Assembly: GCA_021792135.1 (NCBI GenBank)
Contig: JAJYVF010000011.1
Location: 62,001-126,000, forward strand
Length of the DNA: 64,000 nt
Source of the DNA: Acidobacteriota bacterium
GTDB taxonomy: Bacteria > Acidobacteriota > Terriglobia > Terriglobales > Acidobacteriaceae
Direction: 5' to 3'
In this document: piece after piece, positions 9,362 to 17,295 of the stretch
How the letters are laid out: each line of letters starts with the position of its first letter
How positions within the stretch are numbered: position 1 is the first letter of the stretch
Translations under genes and position numbers: made by a program
The notes under the pieces: model-generated
The model's database searches: none
The model's input: only the letters and a program-made list of their open reading frames with translations
Told to the model about the DNA's origin: nothing

Positions 9362-10090
9362 ATGAAAAGCATTCTCTCCATATCGCCTCCTCTTCATCGT
9401 TGTGCGAGGCAGGTCAAGCGAATCGGGCGATTGGTCACGGGACGCGACGTCTTGTACCGTTACGACATCAGGCCACGAAAGCGCTTATTGGGCAGCGTCT
9501 ATGGCGGGTGGATGATCGTTCCCGGCCGGCTTAATGCAGGCAGCGTCATGTATTCGTTCGGGGTGGGTAATGACATCTCATTCGATTTAGAAGCAATCAA
9601 AGAATTTGGGATGACGGTTCACGGATTCGATCCGTCGCCGGGCGTTATCCGGTGGATATCGGAAAGGCGAGACCTGCCCGCTCGATATTTCTTTCATCCA
9701 TATGGCTTAGGGCCGGGGGATGGCGTAGCGGATTTTTACAAGCCTGAAAATGGCGGAATGTACTCCCTGACCGGGGGGCACGGATACAAAGAAGAGAATA
9801 GGATTCCCCTTCCGACGAAGCGCCTTCTTTCCATTATCGGCTCGCTGAACACCACCTATGTGGACGTGCTCAAGATGGACATTGAAGGCGCAGAATACGC
9901 TCAGATCGATGCGATTATCGAGAATCGATCATTGATCGGACAGCTCCTGATCGAGTTCCACCATCGGATCGGGGTTGCGCCGCTGAAGGAAACGGTCAAC
10001 TGCGTGAACCGGCTGCGCGCAGCCGGCTTCCGGTTGTTCCATGTTTCAGGAACCAGTTCTGAGTTCTCATTCATTCGCGATACAAGCTGA
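9362..10090 (+). CDS. FkbM-family SAM-dependent methyltransferase
   Basis: A 242-residue protein with the FkbM methyltransferase pattern: a SAM-binding stretch YSFGVGNDISFD (about residues 62-73), the acidic turn HGFDPSP at the end of strand two, and the diagnostic VLKMDIEGAEY (about residues 170-180). FkbM proteins O-methylate sugars or secondary metabolites, often in polysaccharide clusters. A glycosyltransferase-like gene follows 91 bp downstream, supporting a surface-glycan role. Base composition is clearly unlike the neighbours: a 60-base sample from 9541 is about 43% G+C, whereas flanking genes are above 60%. This suggests recent acquisition. The upstream 9136-9361 holds only a weak hairpin (AGGAC/GTCCT near 9146) just after the ThiF-like stop. 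Confidence 0.85.
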   Translation: MKSILSISPPLHRCARQVKRIGRLVTGRDVLYRYDIRPRKRLLGSVYGGWMIVPGRLNAGSVMYSFGVGNDISFDLEAIKEFGMTVHGFDPSPGVIRWISERRDLPARYFFHPYGLGPGDGVADFYKPENGGMYSLTGGHGYKEENRIPLPTKRLLSIIGSLNTTYVDVLKMDIEGAEYAQIDAIIENRSLIGQLLIEFHHRIGVAPLKETVNCVNRLRAAGFRLFHVSGTSSEFSFIRDTS

Positions 10091-10157
10091 TGCCGGAAGT
10101 GCGGGTTGGAGTGAGCAGTTGCGGAGAGCTCCCGCAGTCGGCGCGAGAGGCGGTTGC

Positions 10158-10163
10158 TATACT
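10158..10163 (+). promoter_or_regulatory. Candidate -10 element before the glycosyltransferase
   Basis: TATACT lies 19 bases before the ATG at 10182, the same hexamer as in front of the ThiF-like gene. No convincing -35 is seen at 17 bp. Weak evidence. Confidence 0.25.
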
Positions 10164-10181
10164 CGCCTAACGAGGATCTTC

Positions 10182-11153
10182 ATGGGGCTGTACTTCAGGA
10201 TCAGGGAGAAGCTGCGTTACAGTCCCACGTTCAACCGCGCAGTCTATCTGGGTCAGAGCCTGTACCGTTCGCACTTCGGACGGCTGGTGGGGAATGCGCG
10301 ACGGGGCCGCCGGGCGGAACAGGGAGTCGCTGTTTGTCTCCGCTTTCGGGATGAAGGGCGCTACCTGGCCGAATGGCTCGAGTACCACCGGGCTGCCGGA
10401 GTCGACCACTTTTTCCTTTACGACAACTTCAGCGCGGACCATTACCGCTCCGTGATTCAGCCCTGGCTGCAGGCGGGCGAGGTAACGCTGGTGGACTGGC
10501 CCAGGGTTCCGGCGTCCCCGGCGGCCGAAGAAGATTGCATACGGCGTGCAACAGGCCGTTTCCAGTGGGTGGGATTTCTGGATGCGGATGAGTTTGTCGT
10601 CATTCGCGACGGGCGCAGCATCCCCGAGTTCCTGGCAGGGTTTCGACGTGCTCCGGGCGTCTCTCTGCACTGGGTCATGTTTGGATCCTCGGGCCACCGG
10701 GTTCGGCCCGCGGAACCGGTGATTACCGCCTATCAGCGCCGGGCTCCCGCGCCCAACCGCCATGTGAAGACCTTCGTTCGGCCGGAGCGCGCCGCGCAGT
10801 GCCGCAACTCGCATTCGTGGTTCTACTATCCGATGGGCGTGGCCGTTCGGGAGCACGGCGATCCGATGTACGGCAGCGTGAATATGAAGCCGACCACCGA
10901 TCTTGCCTGGATCAATCATTATTACTGCAAGAGCGAAGAGGACTATCTGGAGAAGGCGGCGCGACGGTCGACGCTGGACCAGGTGGGCATCAATTTTCCG
11001 ACGCGCCGCGCCGAAAGAATTGCCGAAGACATGCTCAAGAACAACGAGGCGGAGGACACAACCGCGGCCGAATATTACCAGGCGCGCTGCGCGGAGTCAG
11101 GACGCACGCCTCTTCTGCTGGAGACGGAGCCCTGGCCTGGCATTGCAGGCTAA
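10182..11153 (+). CDS. Glycosyltransferase family 92-like protein (GT-A fold)
   Basis: A 323-residue protein. The core begins VCLRFRDEGRYLAEWLEYHR (about residues 48-67), the hallmark of GT92/DUF23 and related GT-A enzymes. Then come FFLYDNFSADHY and the metal-binding DxD motif in GFLDADEFVV (about residue 128). A C-terminal part NHYYCKSEEDYLEKAARR is also usual for this family. The donor and acceptor cannot be predicted. I chose the ATG at 10182 because AGGA lies six bases upstream and the alignment starts soon after; a longer frame back to 10041 would overlap the FkbM gene. The adjacent FkbM methyltransferase suggests a small glycan-decoration unit. Confidence 0.8.
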   Translation: MGLYFRIREKLRYSPTFNRAVYLGQSLYRSHFGRLVGNARRGRRAEQGVAVCLRFRDEGRYLAEWLEYHRAAGVDHFFLYDNFSADHYRSVIQPWLQAGEVTLVDWPRVPASPAAEEDCIRRATGRFQWVGFLDADEFVVIRDGRSIPEFLAGFRRAPGVSLHWVMFGSSGHRVRPAEPVITAYQRRAPAPNRHVKTFVRPERAAQCRNSHSWFYYPMGVAVREHGDPMYGSVNMKPTTDLAWINHYYCKSEEDYLEKAARRSTLDQVGINFPTRRAERIAEDMLKNNEAEDTTAAEYYQARCAESGRTPLLLETEPWPGIAG

Positions 11154-11176
11154 CTGCGAAACGGGCCGCTCTGCGT

Positions 11177-11206
11177 GAAAACGCCCCGGCTGGAGACCGG
11201 GGCGTT
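11177..11206 (-). terminator. Intrinsic terminator of glnA
   Basis: A perfect 10-bp stem, AACGCCCCGG (11180-11189) with CCGGGGCGTT (11197-11206) and a 7-base loop. Read on the minus strand, the stem is followed by a short T-run (11177-11180). It sits 40 bp past the glnA stop and may also stop the convergent glycosyltransferase transcript. Confidence 0.75.
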
Positions 11207-11246
11207 GCTGTTGGCGCCGAAGGCGCGGACGCCTGGACGGCCAGTT

Positions 11247-12677
11247 CTAAAACTGATTCCAGAGGAACTGGTTGTAGACCTCGTGGTGAAACTGGACTTC
11301 CGAGGGCTTGACGTAGGTTCCCAGCAGGCGCGGGCAGCGATCGGCGGAGGCCTGTTTGAGGTCGGCGTAGCGGCCCTTGACGTCTTCGCCCAGCAGCTTC
11401 GTGGTCCAGTCTGCGTTGCGGAAGTTTTCGAGGGCGGTGTAGATGTTGTCAGGCAGATACCGCTCCGCCTGGCGCAGATTTTCGATCTTTGCGGTGTCGC
11501 CCTGGATCCCCGTCTTGAAGACAGAAAGCATGACCAGATACGGATTCGAGTCCGGCGCGACCGAGCGCACCTCAACACGCATCGAGCGCTCGTTGCCAAT
11601 GGGGATACGGATCATCGAACCGCGATCGACGGCCGAAGCCTTGAGCTGATTGGGCGCTTCGAAATGCGGATCGAGGCGGCGATAGGCATTCACGCTGGAA
11701 TTGAGCAGCAGGCAGATGTCGTTGCCGTGCGTGAGAATGCGATCGACGAATTCCCAGCCTGCCTTCGAAAGCTTCTCCTCGCCCTTCGGATCCCAGAAGA
11801 GGTTCTTGCCGTCCCTGCTGATCGAGACATTGGTGTGCATGCCGCTGCCATTGACGCCGACGACGGGCTTGGGCAGGAAGGAGGCGGTCATGCCGAGGCG
11901 GGTGGCGACCTGGCGGCAGACAAGCTTGTAAATCTGTATCTGGTCGGCCGCGGCGACGACCTCGCCATAGCCGTAGTTGATTTCAAACTGCGAGGGCGCG
12001 ACTTCGGGATGGTCCTTCTCGTTCTCGAAGCCCATGGCGCGCTGCACTTCGGCAACCGTATCGATGAAGCTGCGGAGCGGATCGCTGGGCAGCGAATGAT
12101 AGTAGCCGCCGGTGTTGACGTAGTCGAACCGGCCGGTTTCCGGAAAACGGCGCTCGGCGTCGAGGCCGGCGAAGAGGAAGCCCTCAATCTCGTTGGCCGC
12201 GTTCAGGGTGTAGCTGTGCTTCTCGAACATTTCATTGGCGAAGGTCTTGAGGACACCGCGGGTGTCTCCGGTGTAGGGTGTGCCTCCCTTATCGATCACA
12301 TCGCCGAAAACGAGGACTTTGCCGGGGCCGAAGATATCCGCCGGGGCGAAGTAGAAGGACGCCCAGTCGATGCCGAGGCGGAGATCGCTTTCGCGCTGGG
12401 CGGTGAAGCCGCGGATGGAGGAGCCGTCGAAGGTGAGATTGTCGTAGCTCTTAACGAGGAATTTCTTGTCGTAGTCGAGCATGTGCAGACGGCCCTCTAG
12501 GTCGGAGAACAGAACCGTGACCGCCTTGATGCCCTTCTGATCGGTGAGGTACTTCAGCCGCTCTTCCTGGATCTTGTCCGCGGCCACGCGCTTCCGGCGC
12601 TCGTCTTTTGCTTTGAGATTGAGTTCCTCCAGCTCCTCATACGAGAGCGCCAGGAAATTGCGATATTCAGTCGACAT
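11247..12677 (-). CDS. glnA: Type I glutamine synthetase
   Basis: A 476-residue glutamate-ammonia ligase: glutamate + NH3 + ATP to glutamine, the main cytoplasmic ammonium-assimilation step. Visible motifs are the beta-grasp latch region FDGSSIRGF (about residue 84), metal ligands in LNAANEIEGFLF (about residue 160), VNGSGMHTNVSIS (about residue 275), and the active-site segment ASAVDRGSMIRIP with NERSMRVEVRS (about residues 350-370). The region where adenylylated enzymes carry NLYDLPP reads LPDNIYTALENF instead. There is thus no obvious adenylylation tyrosine of the E. coli type, and control may resemble the GSI-alpha (feedback) type. Ribosome-binding site GAGGAG lies four bases before the ATG. 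It is monocistronic, followed by a strong terminator. Confidence 0.93.
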   Translation of the reverse strand: MSTEYRNFLALSYEELEELNLKAKDERRKRVAADKIQEERLKYLTDQKGIKAVTVLFSDLEGRLHMLDYDKKFLVKSYDNLTFDGSSIRGFTAQRESDLRLGIDWASFYFAPADIFGPGKVLVFGDVIDKGGTPYTGDTRGVLKTFANEMFEKHSYTLNAANEIEGFLFAGLDAERRFPETGRFDYVNTGGYYHSLPSDPLRSFIDTVAEVQRAMGFENEKDHPEVAPSQFEINYGYGEVVAAADQIQIYKLVCRQVATRLGMTASFLPKPVVGVNGSGMHTNVSISRDGKNLFWDPKGEEKLSKAGWEFVDRILTHGNDICLLLNSSVNAYRRLDPHFEAPNQLKASAVDRGSMIRIPIGNERSMRVEVRSVAPDSNPYLVMLSVFKTGIQGDTAKIENLRQAERYLPDNIYTALENFRNADWTTKLLGEDVKGRYADLKQASADRCPRLLGTYVKPSEVQFHHEVYNQFLWNQF

Positions 12678-13138
12678 GCTTCTCCTCGAGATGGATTTTT
12701 GAGAATCTGCTGCCGCGCCCGGCCTCAGTACGCTACCGGAATCCGCGCAAGGAGGCGGGATCGCGAGTGCGGAGAAGGGTTTGGCGATTCGCTTTCAGGG
12801 TATCGCGCGGGGCGGGGACCTGTCGCGCTATAAAAAAAGCTGATGGCGAAGATTTGCCTGCTTTATGCTGTTCCGCGCCGATCCGTTAACCGGGTCCTGC
12901 TGGCGACGCAATCTCCTGCTCGGCTGAAGCAGCGGAACGGCGGAACTGAGGCCGATGAGCGAGAAGCAGAACAGACCCCGGCGATCCCGGTGTCCGCGAT
13001 GGAGGCCATTCCAGAGACCGAGCACGGCCGCGCCGGCGCATGCGGCAGGACAGAGCGCAAGGACCCGCATCCTGCGGATATTTCGTGTTGCGCAGAACAC
13101 GGCGCTATGATGCCATACCACGGAACCAGGAAGAAGCT
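12678..13138. other. Divergent spacer between glnA and recO
   Basis: This 461-bp spacer carries the upstream regions of both genes. I see an A/T-rich patch (TATAAAAAAAGC, 12829-12840) and a -10-like TATGAT (13106-13111) before recO, but no clear sigma-54 site or known riboswitch. Open frames in it lack ribosome-binding sites and family resemblance. Confidence 0.4.
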
Positions 13139-13882
13139 GTGAGCGCATTTCAGGGAGAAGCGGTGATCCTGCGCACCTGGCCGGTGCACGAGGCCGACCA
13201 GATCGTGTCGCTGTTCACCCGGGGCGCGGGGCGGATTCGCGGCGTAGCCAAAGCCGCCTCGAAGTCGCGGCGGCGCTTTGGCGGGGCACTGGAGCCGATG
13301 ACGTGGGTCTCCGCCAGCTACGTCGAGAACCCGAAGCAGGAGCTGGTGCGGCTGGATTCCTGCGAGGTGATCGCCTCGCCGCTTTCGGATCCCGTGGATT
13401 ATGCGCGGGCGGCGGCATTGGCGTTCTACGCCGAAGTGCTCGAAGAGGCGCTGCCCGATCACGATCCTCACGAGGCGGTTTTTCGCCTGGTGCTGGTGGT
13501 GCTGGAGCATACGCGGGGCGCCGGGATCTGGATGCCGGTGACCTATTTTGCGCTGTGGATCACGCGGCTGCTGGGGTGGATGCCGAGGCTGAGGCAGTGT
13601 TCTGTTTGCGGCGAAGCAATGGGGGCTGATGGAGCCTGGTTCGAAGCGCAGGCGGATGGGCTGGTATGCAGCCGCCATAAGAGGGCCGCGAGCCGGAGGC
13701 TCTCGGCGGATTCACTGACGCTGGCGCGGCGGATCTTTCAGTCGCCGATCGCCGCGCTGGCGGGCGAAGAGTGGCCGCCGAGCCGAGCCGCAGATCTGCG
13801 GCGGTTTGCGGTGCAGGCGCTGGAACGGCATCTGGAGCGGAAACTGCACGCGGCGGCGGTTCTAGCAAAGCTGGGCGGCTGA
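13139..13882 (+). CDS. recO: DNA repair protein RecO
   Basis: A 247-residue recombination mediator that, with RecR, loads RecA onto SSB-coated single-stranded DNA. The N-terminal OB fold is recognisable: [20 protein letters not shown] and [20 protein letters not shown] (residues about 5-42). The C-terminal helical domain holds a zinc-finger-like CSVCGEAMG followed by LVCSRHK (about residues 155-185). The start is the GTG at 13139, preceded by AGGAAG at the right distance; longer readings add 33 unrelated residues. cysK begins 58 bp downstream and may be co-transcribed. Confidence 0.92.
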   Translation: MSAFQGEAVILRTWPVHEADQIVSLFTRGAGRIRGVAKAASKSRRRFGGALEPMTWVSASYVENPKQELVRLDSCEVIASPLSDPVDYARAAALAFYAEVLEEALPDHDPHEAVFRLVLVVLEHTRGAGIWMPVTYFALWITRLLGWMPRLRQCSVCGEAMGADGAWFEAQADGLVCSRHKRAASRRLSADSLTLARRIFQSPIAALAGEEWPPSRAADLRRFAVQALERHLERKLHAAAVLAKLGG

Positions 13883-13940
13883 TAGAAAAATCTGGGGCTA
13901 CACTGGTGGGGCGGAAATTCAAACCGGCGAGGATGGATTC

Positions 13941-14906
13941 ATGAAGATTGCAGCCAGCGTTACAGATCTGATCGGAAATACGCCGCTTGTGCAGCTGAAC
14001 CGTGTCACCGAAGGTGCATATGGCCGAGTGTTGGCGAAACTGGAGAGCGCGAATCCGGTGAACAGCGTGAAGGATCGCATCGGGCTGGCGATGATCGAGG
14101 CCGCGGAGAAGGAAGGGAAGATCAGGCCCGGCGAGACCGTGCTGATCGAGCCGACGAGCGGCAACACGGGGATCGGTCTGGCCTTCACGGCTGCGGTCAA
14201 GGGATACAAGCTGATCCTGACCATGCCGGAGACGATGAGCGTGGAGCGGCGCGTGCTGCTGCTGGCCTTTGGGGCGCAGATCGTGCTGACGCCAGGGCCG
14301 AACGGGATGAACGGCGCGATTGCGAAGGCGAAGGAAATCCTGGCGGCAACGCCGAACGGCTACATGCTCCAGCAGTTTGAGAACCCGGCGAATCCGAAGA
14401 TCCACTACGAGACGACGGGCCCGGAGATCTGGAACGACACCGATGGGCAGGTGGACATCCTGATTTCGGGGATCGGCACGGGCGGGACCCTGACCGGAGT
14501 CGCCGAATACATCAAGCCGAAGAAGCCATCGTTCCGGGCGATTGCGGTGGAGCCGGTGGACAGCGCGGTGCTGAGCGGCGGCAAGCCGGGGCCGCACAAG
14601 ATTCAGGGCATCGGCGCGGGATTTGTGCCGAAGGTGCTGAATACGAAGCTGATCGACGAGGTGGTCCAGGTTACGAACGACGAAGCTCTCGCCATGGCCC
14701 GGCGGCTGCCGCTCGAAGAAGGCCTGCTGGTTGGGATTTCGGCTGGCGCGGCAGTCCATGCCGCCGTCCAGGTGGCAAAACGGCCGGAGAGCGCGGGGAA
14801 ACTGATTGTGGCGATTATTCCCAGCTTCGGCGAGCGGTACATCTCGACGGTCCTGTTCGAGAACCTGCGGAACGAGGCGCAGCAGATGAAGGCCGTGACG
14901 CTCTGA
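13941..14906 (+). CDS. cysK: Cysteine synthase A (O-acetylserine sulfhydrylase)
   Basis: A 321-residue PLP enzyme making cysteine from O-acetylserine and sulfide. The PLP lysine is in [14 protein letters not shown] (about residue 42), the substrate loop in [10 protein letters not shown] (about residue 72), and the phosphate-binding glycine loop in [11 protein letters not shown] (about residue 178). Length and order match CysK. It is followed by cysE, which makes the O-acetylserine, on the same strand, so the two form a cysteine-biosynthesis pair and probably the CysK-CysE complex. Confidence 0.95.
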   Translation: MKIAASVTDLIGNTPLVQLNRVTEGAYGRVLAKLESANPVNSVKDRIGLAMIEAAEKEGKIRPGETVLIEPTSGNTGIGLAFTAAVKGYKLILTMPETMSVERRVLLLAFGAQIVLTPGPNGMNGAIAKAKEILAATPNGYMLQQFENPANPKIHYETTGPEIWNDTDGQVDILISGIGTGGTLTGVAEYIKPKKPSFRAIAVEPVDSAVLSGGKPGPHKIQGIGAGFVPKVLNTKLIDEVVQVTNDEALAMARRLPLEEGLLVGISAGAAVHAAVQVAKRPESAGKLIVAIIPSFGERYISTVLFENLRNEAQQMKAVTL

Positions 14907-14918
14907 GGTGACCCGGGG

Positions 14919-14945
14919 AGGGGTCATTCCGGGGGCTGAAAGCCC
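14919..14945. repeat. Small GGGCT/AGCCC hairpin between cysK and cysE
   Basis: The spacer after cysK contains CCGGGGGCTGAAAGCCCGG, an imperfect hairpin with a GAA loop. No T-run follows, so it resembles a dispersed REP-like palindrome more than a terminator. Short and weakly supported. Confidence 0.3.
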
Positions 14946-15094
14946 GGATAATGGCCTGGCGGCCCTTTCGGAGTGAATTCGGCTTTTGCCCTGACCCGGA
15001 ACATTTCAGTTTGGGAAGGGAGTCCGGTTCGGGGCTTCTCGGCATCGTCTTTTATCTGTACCGGCCCTTGCGTTCCCGGTACCCTGTTTCTGCC

Positions 15095-15850
15095 ATGGCT
15101 TTCTTTGCCAGGATGCAGGAAGACATCCGCTCGGTGCTGGAGCGCGATCCGGCGGCGACGTCGCGGACGATGGTGGTGCTCTGCTATCCGGGGCTGCATG
15201 CGGTCTGGGCGCACCAGATCAGCTCGCGCCTGTGGCGGGTGAAGATGCGGCTGGCGGCGCGGCTGCTCTCCCAGATTGCGCGGCTGGCGACGGGGATCGA
15301 GATTCATCCGGGCGCAACCGTCGGGCGGCGGGTCTTTATCGACCACGGCGCGGGCGTGGTGATCGGCGAGACAGCCATTGTCGGCGACGACGTGACCCTG
15401 TATCAGGGCGTGACGCTGGGAGGCACCGGGCACGAGCGGGGCAAGCGGCATCCGACGCTGCGGAGCGGGGTCTTTGTCGGGAGCAACGCGCAGATCCTGG
15501 GGAACATCTGCATCGGCGAGAATTCGCGGGTGGGTGCCGGATCGGTGGTGCTGCGCGATGTGCCGCCGAACTCGACGGTGGTGGGGGTCCCGGCGCATAT
15601 CGTGTATCAGGATGGCGAGCGGGTGCTGATTACCGATCCGCGGGATGTGAAAGATCCGCTGTCGAATGTGATCATTGCGCTGGCCGAAGAGGTGAAGCGG
15701 CTGACTGTGCGCGTGGACCGCGTGGATGGGCAGCTGGAACAGGCGACACGGGAGATGCAGGCGGTGCATTCGCTGGAGAGCGAAGAAGAGGAGCGGGAGC
15801 TGTACCGGAGCGAGCAGTCGGGATTCGTGAGCATGGGGGAAGGGATCTGA
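15095..15850 (+). CDS. cysE: Serine O-acetyltransferase
   Basis: A 251-residue acetyl-CoA:L-serine O-acetyltransferase, the first step of cysteine synthesis. It is of the short EpsC type: a small helical N-domain (MQEDIRSVLERDPA, HAVWAHQISSRLW) and a left-handed beta-helix with hexapeptide repeats (IEIHPGATVGRRVFIDHGAG, VIGETAIVGDDVTLYQGVTL). The catalytic His-Asp region and the family-typical TGHERGKRHPTL loop are present. A helical, charged C-terminal tail of about 70 residues extends past the usual end. The ATG at 15095 is chosen because the family alignment begins there; the frame is open upstream but without homology. It lies downstream of cysK. Confidence 0.92.
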   Translation: MAFFARMQEDIRSVLERDPAATSRTMVVLCYPGLHAVWAHQISSRLWRVKMRLAARLLSQIARLATGIEIHPGATVGRRVFIDHGAGVVIGETAIVGDDVTLYQGVTLGGTGHERGKRHPTLRSGVFVGSNAQILGNICIGENSRVGAGSVVLRDVPPNSTVVGVPAHIVYQDGERVLITDPRDVKDPLSNVIIALAEEVKRLTVRVDRVDGQLEQATREMQAVHSLESEEEERELYRSEQSGFVSMGEGI

Positions 15851-15907
15851 ACAGGGCTCAGGGCACAGGGATGAGGCGGTCAGGATGAAGCGGCCGGCGG
15901 CGATGAT

Positions 15908-16762
15908 TCACGGCGTCGGAGGGTGTTCGGCGAGAGCCTGGACAACCATGGCGCGAATGGTGTCGTAGTCGGGATGGCCTGAGAACATGCGGTAGTCCAC
16001 TTCTTTGCCGCTCGCGCTCTGGCGGCCGCTGTCCCCGTGGCCGGTGAGCTGGAACTGGCGTTCGCCGGCGGCTGCCTGGGCAGGGTGAACCTGGGCCCAG
16101 GATTTCTCGTCAAAGTCATTGCTCTGCACGTCGATTTCCCAGATGCGGCGGCCGTCAGGCCGGCGGACGAGGAAACGGTAGAAGGTGTGGAACTCGCCCA
16201 TGGGCTGGAAGTATTCGATGGCATCGACGCGGTACGGAGCCGCCGCCGCTGCCGGTGCGGCGGCGCCCGCGGGCGCGGGGCTGCGCAGGTTCACGGGGAA
16301 CATTTCGAGGAGGAAGCCGGTGGCCTGGCGGGCTTCGGGTACGCCGGTCGAGTGGAGCTGGCGCAGGAGGGCTCGTTCCTGGTCGCGCTGCGGCTTCATG
16401 TCGGCCGCGGCGTAGGCGGCGACCAGGGTGGTGTCGACCTTCCAGTTCTGCGGATCGAGACGGCGGGCGGCTTCCGCGTAGCGGACGGCGAGCGGGCCCT
16501 CAAAGAGCTCGAGGGCAGCGGTGGCGGCGAAGAGGTTGGCGGTAGCGTGGTTGGGGTTCGAGGCAAGGATCTGCTCGAAGTCAGCGAGCGCCTGACGGGG
16601 CTGGCTGGCCTCGAGTGCTGCAAGGCCCTGGGCGAGGAGCGCCGCGGGCGCGGGCGATGTGGCGGGGCCGGGCGCCGGCGGGTTGAGCATCTGCGCGGGG
16701 AGCGGCGCGGCTCCGCAGCTGAAGAGGAGTGCGACGTAAAGGAGTCGGAAGGCAGGAGGCAT
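15908..16762 (-). CDS. Secreted TPR-repeat protein of unknown function
   Basis: A 284-residue exported protein. The signal peptide (FRLLYVALLFSCGAAPLPAQ) ends in a signal-peptidase-like APLPAQ. Residues about 45-120 form two to three tetratricopeptide repeats (LEASQPRQALADFEQILASN, ATANLFAATAALELFEGPLA). A Pro/Ala linker leads to a C-terminal domain of about 110 residues (VDAIEYFQPMGEFHTFYRFL, DVQSNDFDEKSWAQ) that I do not recognise. It is transcribed opposite to cysE and converges with it within about 60 bp. The function is unknown; protein-protein contacts in the periplasm are the usual TPR role. Confidence 0.75.
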   Translation of the reverse strand: MPPAFRLLYVALLFSCGAAPLPAQMLNPPAPGPATSPAPAALLAQGLAALEASQPRQALADFEQILASNPNHATANLFAATAALELFEGPLAVRYAEAARRLDPQNWKVDTTLVAAYAAADMKPQRDQERALLRQLHSTGVPEARQATGFLLEMFPVNLRSPAPAGAAAPAAAAAPYRVDAIEYFQPMGEFHTFYRFLVRRPDGRRIWEIDVQSNDFDEKSWAQVHPAQAAAGERQFQLTGHGDSGRQSASGKEVDYRMFSGHPDYDTIRAMVVQALAEHPPTP

Positions 16763-16919
16763 GCGGGTTTCCAGGATTCACTGTACCGCGTTCAGCGAGG
16801 ACGGCTGTTTCCTGCAGACCTGCTCGCGGTGACGAAAGCAACGCGACCGGAGCAGGCAGGCGAGCAGTCCGGTGGATCGGGTATTCTGTTCGGGAATCTT
16901 TCCGGCAAGGAGATTGGAC

Positions 16920-17009
16920 TTGGAAATCCTGGCGATTGTCAGCTTCACGGTGATTTTCCTCGGCAGCATTATCTGGGCGACGAGCAGGAAGGCGGAGACC
17001 CACCACTGA
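16920..17009 (+). CDS. Possible 29-residue single-pass membrane peptide
   Basis: A short frame starting at a TTG (an in-frame TTG also lies at 16914), with AAGGAG seven bases upstream of 16920. It encodes MEILAIVSFTVIFLGSIIWA followed by a basic, polar tail ending in HH. This is one predicted membrane helix (residues 3-20) with positive residues after it, so probably N-out/C-in. No family is recognised. The strong ribosome-binding site and clean hydrophobic profile argue that it is real; the rare start codon and small size argue for caution. Confidence 0.4.
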   Translation: MEILAIVSFTVIFLGSIIWATSRKAETHH

Positions 17010-17295
17010 GACCTTCCCGCACGGCCCACGAGATGCTATGATTTTTCATATCCCCTGACAGCTTTCCAGAGAGCGCGGAATGCGAACGGATGGAACTGCG
17101 GCGAAGGCCCTGCTGTGCAGGTTCGATATCTGGCTGGAAACGCTGGAGATAATGGATTAGCGGAATTTCTTCGGGTGCGGAGGCGGGTGGCAGTCCGCTT
17201 GCACCACGATTGGGAAACGGGAATTTCATGCCCCCAGGAAGTCTCTGCTGCCCGGAATCCGCAGGGGTGTTCTTTACAGCGGTGTCTGATTCCGC
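17010..17295. other. Leader region upstream of the histidine-kinase operon
   Basis: This 286-bp spacer contains a sigma-54-type promoter (17188-17203, listed separately) about 90 bp before the kinase ATG. No other gene is supported. Upstream activator sites for an NtrC-type protein would be expected at 17010-17150, but I cannot name a specific palindrome. Confidence 0.5.
17188..17203 (+). promoter_or_regulatory. Sigma-54 (-24/-12) promoter
   Basis: TGGCAGTCCGCTTGCA matches the consensus TGGCAC-N5-TTGCW at all but one defined position, and the GG and GC dinucleotides are exactly 10 bases apart as required. It faces the kinase and NtrC-like regulator genes, which suggests the two-component system drives its own sigma-54 transcription. 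Confidence 0.7.

Noticed and set aside
12678-12860. A sigma-54 promoter before glnA
   Set aside because: I looked for GG-N10-GC with TGGCA/TTGC context on the minus strand and found no convincing match.
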